DNA from: a bacterium
GTDB taxonomy: Bacteria; Cyanobacteriota; Vampirovibrionia; Obscuribacterales; Obscuribacteraceae
Reading direction: 5' to 3'
Assembly: GCA_018062085.1 (NCBI GenBank)
Contig: JAGOSY010000003.1
Span: 75,215-139,214 of the forward strand
DNA: 64,000 bases
Under the pieces are notes generated by a model, which searched no databases, had not been told where the DNA came from, and saw only the letters and a program-made list of their open reading frames with translations. Shown piece after piece: positions 58,953 through 64,000 of this stretch; the first letter of the stretch is position 1, and each line of letters begins with the position of its first letter. The translations under genes were made by a program, and so were the position numbers.

Positions 58953-61778
58953 TCAACCTGCATTGAGCAGATCGGGAGTGAATGTCTCAGGAGTGTAGCC
59001 TTGCCCTAGCAAGTGACAGGCCCAGCGCGCATCACCGGCACATAGCTCAATCATCTTAGAGCGCATAGGTTGGTCGGTGTTTGGTTCAGTAGTAGCCACC
59101 CAGTACATAAACCGTGGCACAACCAATTTGACCACACCGCGCGAAAGCTTGTGATAAATCAGAAAGGCATCTGAATACTCTCTATTCTTTCTGGTCAAGT
59201 GAGCAATGGCTCCCATCTCTTGCGGCGTCAGACCGCAGGCTTCGCGAATCAATTCGAAGTTAGAAGGGTCATTACCAAGAATGATTTTGATAGCACTGTT
59301 GGTGGCAAGATTTCGCGCCCGATCGTCGCGCAAAAGGTCGCCCAACTCTTGAGAAATACCGATGAACAGTAGACCTAAGTGTCGGCTGGTACGTGAGGCA
59401 TCTTCTACAAGAGTCTTTCCACCCTCATAGCGAAGTAGTCTCCATAATTCGTCTATGCAAAAAACGAAACGCGATGGCTTACCTAAAGCCACCTGTTCAG
59501 CTTTATGCTGAGCCGCTCTTCGCAGAACATAGTCAGATACAAACAGAGTGACAACAGCTTCTAGTGTTTTATCATGGGCCAAATCTGAAGTATCGAATAC
59601 CATTAATTGCGTATCGAGTGGAATAGAAGTCGGACCATCAAAGAGCTTACCGAAAATAGCACCTTTGCAGTAAAGACTAAGACGGTTAGACAAGTCTTCG
59701 CAAGTATCGCCGCGCTTACTCTTGGCGTGCTTGACTGCTTCTTCTTGCAGCCAGTTGACCAAATCAGACTCAATCGGAATGCGACCCTGTTCAGCGCAAA
59801 TTTTATAGATAGCCTGAATGCCCTGCATCAGAATTGGCTTCTCGTCTTTATTGAGAGCCTGTTCGCCCCGCTCTCCCAACATTACTGAGTGGAAGTTCAA
59901 AATTTTGATGATGTGCGATTCTGGTGGGCTAAAGGGATCAATTGGCTTACCATCGGGACCTTGATACGGCAAGTCATAGAGGTTGATACAAACAGAACCA
60001 TCCGGACCAAGCTTGATATAGGCGCAATCATCGTAAACTTCAGTGAGCATGCGATACGAACCAGAGCGGTCAATAATAACGGTCTTAGCCCCAGACAGAG
60101 TTTTCATCTGAATGATTTGTTGGGCGACCATAGATTTACCTTCACCCGGTTGACCGAAGACGATGCAGAGGGCGTTTGGTAGTTTTTCGTCGTAAGGGTT
60201 AAGGAAAACCGGCTCTAGAGTTTCTTTAGAAAAGCCCAGCCAGTCGCCGTATTCAGAGCCCAGCTTGGCATGAACAAAGGGGAATGAATTGCGCACAGTG
60301 GGGGTACGCACGGCCTTACCGCGGCGCGCCACGTCAATTCCAAGGCCTGGCAAACTACCAATAAAGAGTGAACGTTGCTCATGGTGCCCAATGACGAAAC
60401 GAGCGCCACGACACTGTGAAGCAGCAGATCGAACAAATTCGGTAGAGCGATTCAATTCTTCAAGGCTATCGGCAAAGAGTGTGAAATAAATAGCGTAGTT
60501 GAACACTTCCATGTTGGTGGTGTACAACTCAGAACCGATGGTAGCCGCTTCTTGGGCCTTTTCAGCTTCTTCTTGGTTAGGAGCTGAGCGCTGCCCCATG
60601 ACACCTTGATAGGTATTGGCAGATGCTTGTGCTTGCTTCTTCTGTAAGTTTTTGCGGAAGAGTTCTTTGTCTAATTTGTGAGCATAAATATTCAGTCGCC
60701 ATTCACAGTTGAGGCGCAGCAGAGGCTGCAACCAGAGCGGCCCAGTGCGCTCAGGCAGGCGGTTCATATAAAGGGTGCGAATATAGCGACCAGCTATTTC
60801 CTTTTCGGCGGGGTCAGCATTAGGGTCAGTAGCTTCAATGTAATCAGTCATATCTGAAATCTTGCAGAAATCAGGAGCACTAAAGTCGTAGCAAGACTCA
60901 ACTAACTGCTGCCGCACAGTGGCCGGCTCCATATCAGGAAAGACCCGGCGGACAGCCGGAGGCAGTGACTGTGTTTGCGGGCGAATAGGCGAAGGCAAAT
61001 GGTCTTCAGCCATTTCAGCTTGCTTAGGATTAAGCTCGCGGTAAAGCATGCGGAAGTATTCTACGGCCGAAACTGGCCGACCAGACATACCGCAAGCACC
61101 AAGTTGACTAACATAACCATTGGCGCGCTGAACCAGGGTGGTGACGTTCTTAAAATGGCTTCCCACCGACTGTCTAGCAGCTTGACTTGTAAGAGCATCC
61201 ATCACCGACTTCACTGCCGTATCAATCATGCTCTGCTTTGGCGGCTTCTCTTTGGGAGGGCGATAGCAGAACGTCACATAGAACTTAAGCTCAGGAACAA
61301 AGTTGCGCGACAAAAGAGAGGCCTGGTCGTTTTCAACAACTTTAGCGACATAGCGCAAAAACGGATCTTCATTGACTTCAACCGGGTGGCGCTGAAAATA
61401 CTCGCGCTTAGAGATGTTATGGCAGACTACTGTGAGTTGGGCGGAAGTATCGATACCGTTGAGAAAACCAGTAAAGTGATTCATCAGAGATACCAGGCGC
61501 ATCTCATCAAAACCAGAGACGTGCACGCCATCTAGCTCAAAGACACAACGGTAAGTACCGTCTTTCAATACAAGAATGCCCTGTCCCGATGCATCATCGT
61601 GGAAGAGGTCCCACAATGGCAAGATACCAGCAGCCGAACCGTGGGGTCTGGGCACAGCTAAACCAGGAATACGGCCGAGAATTTCAGCAGAAATCGGCGC
61701 TTCCTTCTCTTTGCCGCGCTTCATAAAGCCCAGCAAACTATTTTCTTTAGAGTAGGACCGATTTACCGAAGTGACCAT
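58953..61778 (-). CDS. virB4: VirB4/ConE-like type IV secretion ATPase
   Basis: A 941-aa motor of the VirB4/TraC/TraE family that powers pilus or channel assembly. An N-terminal VirB4-type domain (FELDGVHVSGFDEMRLVSLMNHF) is followed by a C-terminal RecA-like domain: Walker A FGQPGEGKS near residue 530, VIIDRSGSYRML, Walker B FVFCIDELWRLLRY and the GLLFIGISQELGDLL motif. The order with the small two-helix protein just upstream matches the PrgI-VirB4 pairs of Gram-positive-type and minimal conjugation systems. ATG 61778; the nearest AAAGGAG is about 14 bases away, an unusually long spacing. Confidence 0.85.
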   Translation of the reverse strand: MVTSVNRSYSKENSLLGFMKRGKEKEAPISAEILGRIPGLAVPRPHGSAAGILPLWDLFHDDASGQGILVLKDGTYRCVFELDGVHVSGFDEMRLVSLMNHFTGFLNGIDTSAQLTVVCHNISKREYFQRHPVEVNEDPFLRYVAKVVENDQASLLSRNFVPELKFYVTFCYRPPKEKPPKQSMIDTAVKSVMDALTSQAARQSVGSHFKNVTTLVQRANGYVSQLGACGMSGRPVSAVEYFRMLYRELNPKQAEMAEDHLPSPIRPQTQSLPPAVRRVFPDMEPATVRQQLVESCYDFSAPDFCKISDMTDYIEATDPNADPAEKEIAGRYIRTLYMNRLPERTGPLWLQPLLRLNCEWRLNIYAHKLDKELFRKNLQKKQAQASANTYQGVMGQRSAPNQEEAEKAQEAATIGSELYTTNMEVFNYAIYFTLFADSLEELNRSTEFVRSAASQCRGARFVIGHHEQRSLFIGSLPGLGIDVARRGKAVRTPTVRNSFPFVHAKLGSEYGDWLGFSKETLEPVFLNPYDEKLPNALCIVFGQPGEGKSMVAQQIIQMKTLSGAKTVIIDRSGSYRMLTEVYDDCAYIKLGPDGSVCINLYDLPYQGPDGKPIDPFSPPESHIIKILNFHSVMLGERGEQALNKDEKPILMQGIQAIYKICAEQGRIPIESDLVNWLQEEAVKHAKSKRGDTCEDLSNRLSLYCKGAIFGKLFDGPTSIPLDTQLMVFDTSDLAHDKTLEAVVTLFVSDYVLRRAAQHKAEQVALGKPSRFVFCIDELWRLLRYEGGKTLVEDASRTSRHLGLLFIGISQELGDLLRDDRARNLATNSAIKIILGNDPSNFELIREACGLTPQEMGAIAHLTRKNREYSDAFLIYHKLSRGVVKLVVPRFMYWVATTEPNTDQPMRSKMIELCAGDARWACHLLGQGYTPETFTPDLLNAG

Positions 61779-61796
61779 TAACGAACAAGAACTCCT

Positions 61797-62135
61797 TTAA
61801 TCCACAAATTCTGGCAGCTTTTCATCTACTAGAAATCTAGTTGTATTTGGATCTGGCCCTGGTATCAAGACTTTAGACCCAGTGTAAAAATTGAGTAGGG
61901 TCTCCCAATAGGATGCCGAGTGATTAAGGGTGACAAGGCAATAAAATGGACCAACCAAACCGAAAAACAAGCAGATATAGAGTTTAATATCTTGCCCCGC
62001 AAGGTTAATCGGCATCATCCATGAATAGAGCTGAGTGGAAAGTACCAAACTGCCCAAAATGGCAATCAGCTGGTCGTAGCGCAAGCCGAATAACTTGGGT
62101 GAATCTTCTAAATTTAGAGGGGTGATATCGTCCAT
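61797..62135 (-). CDS. Two-helix PrgI/VirB3-like membrane protein
   Basis: A 112-aa protein with helices at about 22-42 (LIAILGSLVLSTQLYSWMM) and 48-70 (IKLYICLFFGLVGPFYCLVTL), opening with LEDSPKLFGLRYDQL and closing with a hydrophilic tail. Size, the FGLRYDQL-type entry to helix 1 and its position immediately before the VirB4 gene are those of PrgI or VirB3 subunits, which anchor VirB4 to the inner membrane. Sequence similarity to either family was not tested. Confidence 0.65.
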   Translation of the reverse strand: MDDITPLNLEDSPKLFGLRYDQLIAILGSLVLSTQLYSWMMPINLAGQDIKLYICLFFGLVGPFYCLVTLNHSASYWETLLNFYTGSKVLIPGPDPNTTRFLVDEKLPEFVD

Positions 62136-62213
62136 GTTTACATTCTACTTGTAGAGCTAAGTGGTTGCAGGTCTAACTGGATTGAGAGCGAACTGGTTGA
62201 AGTGCTAACTAGT

Positions 62214-62885
62214 CTAAGAATTAACAGGCTGAGCACAGTTGAAAATAATTCCTACGATATGAGGTGGAAGCCTTACTGTACTTTTATTCCCATAAAGCGC
62301 AAACTCCTTCATCTTGGCGACGAGCTCAGGGGGTAAACCCGCAGTCGAATCAACTTTCTCGTAGCACTTTATAGCACCGTCATACTCACCTGATAAGCGC
62401 AAAATCTCACCCATAACATAATTATAGCGGCTCCGATTGCCCGCCCAGCTAGGGTCAGCCAGGGCAGCAGCCAGTTCATTTTTGGCTAAAGTAAGAAATT
62501 TACTTCCATCAACTCCCTCTTCCATGGCACACCAATAACCGTTCAAAGCCAATACTGAGCGGTCTAGGGTATGCACGTTATGCTTACGGCCAGAAGCCAC
62601 AGCATGAGCAAATTTCTTGGAGGGCTCAGTGGGCGGCGAGTCTGGTACAACCTGTGGCAGATAAAAATGCTCTTTGAATGATGACAACCACCAGGTATAA
62701 ATACAATTAGGACACATGGCAAGCAGGCTCGAACGCAGTTCAGGGTCGGGCAAGATGCGATGCAGGTCGCTTTCTATTGGTGTTGTCAAATCAATGGCCG
62801 GCAATCTCGCCACTTCATAAGTAGCAAAAATCGTCTGGCATTCAGGACAGACCACTGTCAGGTGGCGTAATTTGAAGAACTTCAT
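62214..62885 (-). CDS. DUF2225 zinc-ribbon/TPR protein
   Basis: A 223-aa protein. It begins with CPECQTIFATYEV, has a matching CPNC at about residue 58 to complete a four-Cys zinc site (MCPNCIYTWWLSSF), and continues with helical TPR-like pairs (YNYVMGEILRLSGEYDGAIKCYEKVDS). This is the DUF2225 architecture, commonly a cytoplasmic protein of unknown role. It lies between the partial Gly-rich gene and the PrgI-like gene, so it is in the same transcription unit orientation, but DUF2225 proteins are not known T4SS components. Confidence 0.75.
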   Translation of the reverse strand: MKFFKLRHLTVVCPECQTIFATYEVARLPAIDLTTPIESDLHRILPDPELRSSLLAMCPNCIYTWWLSSFKEHFYLPQVVPDSPPTEPSKKFAHAVASGRKHNVHTLDRSVLALNGYWCAMEEGVDGSKFLTLAKNELAAALADPSWAGNRSRYNYVMGEILRLSGEYDGAIKCYEKVDSTAGLPPELVAKMKEFALYGNKSTVRLPPHIVGIIFNCAQPVNS

Positions 62886-62995
62886 GGCTCTTTATTATCA
62901 GCCTTATGTGTTGTCATATAAATGCTTTGGCTAAGCAACAGTGACTATCTATTTTAACTTAGCGATTTTAACTTAGCTATCTTAGCCTAGCCAGC

Positions 62996-64000
62996 TCAGC
63001 CGTTGCCGTTGTTGTAACCGTCTTGACCGAACATACGTTCCATCATGCGCTTGACCAAACGGTCTTTTGGCACAGGTGATTGATCGTATCTTGCCACTTG
63101 TCCGCCAGCATTGCGAACAGGCACTGGTCTAGGCACGAACCGTGGATCTTGGCGAACAGAGTCGACATAGTCTTTAGTCAGATAAGGATCGCCGTATGTT
63201 TGCGGATCTTGTCTGTGTGCTTCGACAATGGCTCGAGCAGTATAGACAGAGCCGTAGTCTATATTGTTAGCTTGCCATCTAGGATCAGCGTCCATCATCG
63301 ATTGCACAACTTGCACATCACTGGTCGATACGTTGGAAGCACCAACAGCATTTGCAGCAACGGCCACAGCTGGCATCGAGCTAGGATTCTGAGAATAGGC
63401 CTGTACAGCAGTTTCTAACATCTGATACTTACCAGGGTCAGATTCATCTTTCGATGGGTCATAAATTTGCTTCCAGTCCATGCCATTGGCTCTTAGATCG
63501 GCAACAACTTGTTTAACCAAATTCTGCGAACCACCAAACTGACTGACAGCGCTGGCAACAGCAGATTGCTGCAGGCCACCTGAGTCAAGCACTTGACCAG
63601 AGACCGATTGTTCAACATCGATAGAGACATTTTCAGAAGGCAAGCTGCCACCGCCACCGCCGTTGCCACCGTCTACGCGACCAATCTGAATTTGGCCAGC
63701 AGATGAACCAACTGAGCCACCAGGCAATTTGACTGAGCCCAGATTACCGAGATTACTTCCACCTTGATTGCTTGGTGGTTGAATACGGGAGTTAACCGTA
63801 ATCGGTCCGCCTTGCATGGTTGGCAGATTAGATGGCAGAGGAATAGCATTCGGATTAATACTGCCAGCGCCAGCCGATGGACCGTCAAGGAAGAGGTCAA
63901 CGTCAGCAGTACCACCACCACCGCTGTACCCACCACCACCACCACCAGACATGGTGACGCCACCGAGTACAGGAGGTGCAACGTTGCCACCGCCGCCAGA
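62996..64000 (-). CDS. Gly-rich protein, N-terminus beyond window (possible VirB6/TrbL tail)
   Basis: The frame is open to the window edge: codons at 63953-64000 continue the reading (SGGGGNVAPPVLGGVT) before the first Met at 63952, so the true start is outside. Visible residues are about 334. The first 140 are Gly/Ser/Pro/Asn-rich low-complexity sequence with no helices. The C-terminal 190 have short helices (SAVASAVSQFGGSQNLVKQVV; AVQAYSQNPSSMPAVAVAANAV; DYGSVYTARAIVEAHRQDP) and a basic end. Position upstream of the PrgI- and VirB4-like genes would suit the hydrophilic tail of a VirB6/TrbL channel protein, but nothing in the sequence shows this directly. Confidence 0.5.
   Translation of the reverse strand, partial: SGGGGNVAPPVLGGVTMSGGGGGGYSGGGGTADVDLFLDGPSAGAGSINPNAIPLPSNLPTMQGGPITVNSRIQPPSNQGGSNLGNLGSVKLPGGSVGSSAGQIQIGRVDGGNGGGGGSLPSENVSIDVEQSVSGQVLDSGGLQQSAVASAVSQFGGSQNLVKQVVADLRANGMDWKQIYDPSKDESDPGKYQMLETAVQAYSQNPSSMPAVAVAANAVGASNVSTSDVQVVQSMMDADPRWQANNIDYGSVYTARAIVEAHRQDPQTYGDPYLTKDYVDSVRQDPRFVPRPVPVRNAGGQVARYDQSPVPKDRLVKRMMERMFGQDGYNNGNG

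Noticed and set aside
60975..61535. 186-codon plus-strand frame
   Set aside because: It lies antisense to the well-supported VirB4-like gene and has a His/Arg-rich composition typical of shadow frames.

Overview
The window looks like a chromosomal segment of a free-living bacterium with an elaborate envelope. There is no rRNA or other phylogenetic marker. The mix of small exported TPR proteins, DUF4388 and GspE-N-like repeat proteins, LL-diaminopimelate aminotransferase and several GT-C-type membrane glycosyltransferases most resembles Obscuribacterales (Melainabacteria/Vampirovibrionia). That placement is inference from gene content and was not computed. Base composition looks fairly even, and genes sit close together on both strands.

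Layout. 1-14 kb: a cut-off leucine-rich-repeat membrane protein, a TPR protein, homogentisate dioxygenase (hmgA), a Gly/Gln-rich adaptor-like protein, a multi-receiver diguanylate cyclase, a minus-strand group of exported TPR proteins (one copy broken by a single stop codon), a four-repeat paralogue of the adaptor and a HerA-like ATPase. 13.6-25.3 kb: a FecR-like exported protein, two polytopic membrane proteins, an acyltransferase (plsC-like), an NCS1 transporter, small hypotheticals, a BaiN-like flavoprotein, and seven near-identical 27-bp palindromes in front of an AbiEi/DUF6088-like winged-helix gene. 25.3-39.4 kb: an ArnT-like glycosyltransferase, dapL, a DUF4388/degenerate-GGDEF protein, a solitary PglX-like DNA methyltransferase, exported TonB-C-like and TPR/glycine-zipper proteins, a 3-hydroxyacyl-CoA dehydrogenase, an orphan OppF-type ATPase behind a hairpin-rich leader, and a replication-relaxation-like protein.

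40.1-53.8 kb: twelve co-directional, closely spaced or overlapping genes that look like one operon. They encode an Asp/Asn beta-hydroxylase-like oxygenase, an unknown 521-aa protein, two paralogous CooC-like P-loop ATPases, a fold-III PLP decarboxylase, a cysteine-synthase-like enzyme fused to rhodanese, a SufS-like cysteine desulfurase, a CrtI-like flavoprotein, a GNAT-like protein, a Fur-family regulator and two SAM methyltransferases. I could not match the combination to a described pathway. The best reading is a metal- or redox-regulated biosynthetic cluster for a modified amino-acid product, such as a metallophore or sulfur-containing small molecule. A bacterial serpin lies convergently at its 3' end.

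55-64 kb: a minus-strand type IV secretion/conjugation-like block: a Gly-rich partial protein, a DUF2225 zinc-ribbon/TPR protein, a PrgI/VirB3-like small membrane protein, a VirB4-like ATPase, a single-pass protein and a TraG/VirD4-like coupling ATPase with a zinc ribbon. No tRNA, rRNA, CRISPR array or insertion sequence was recognised.
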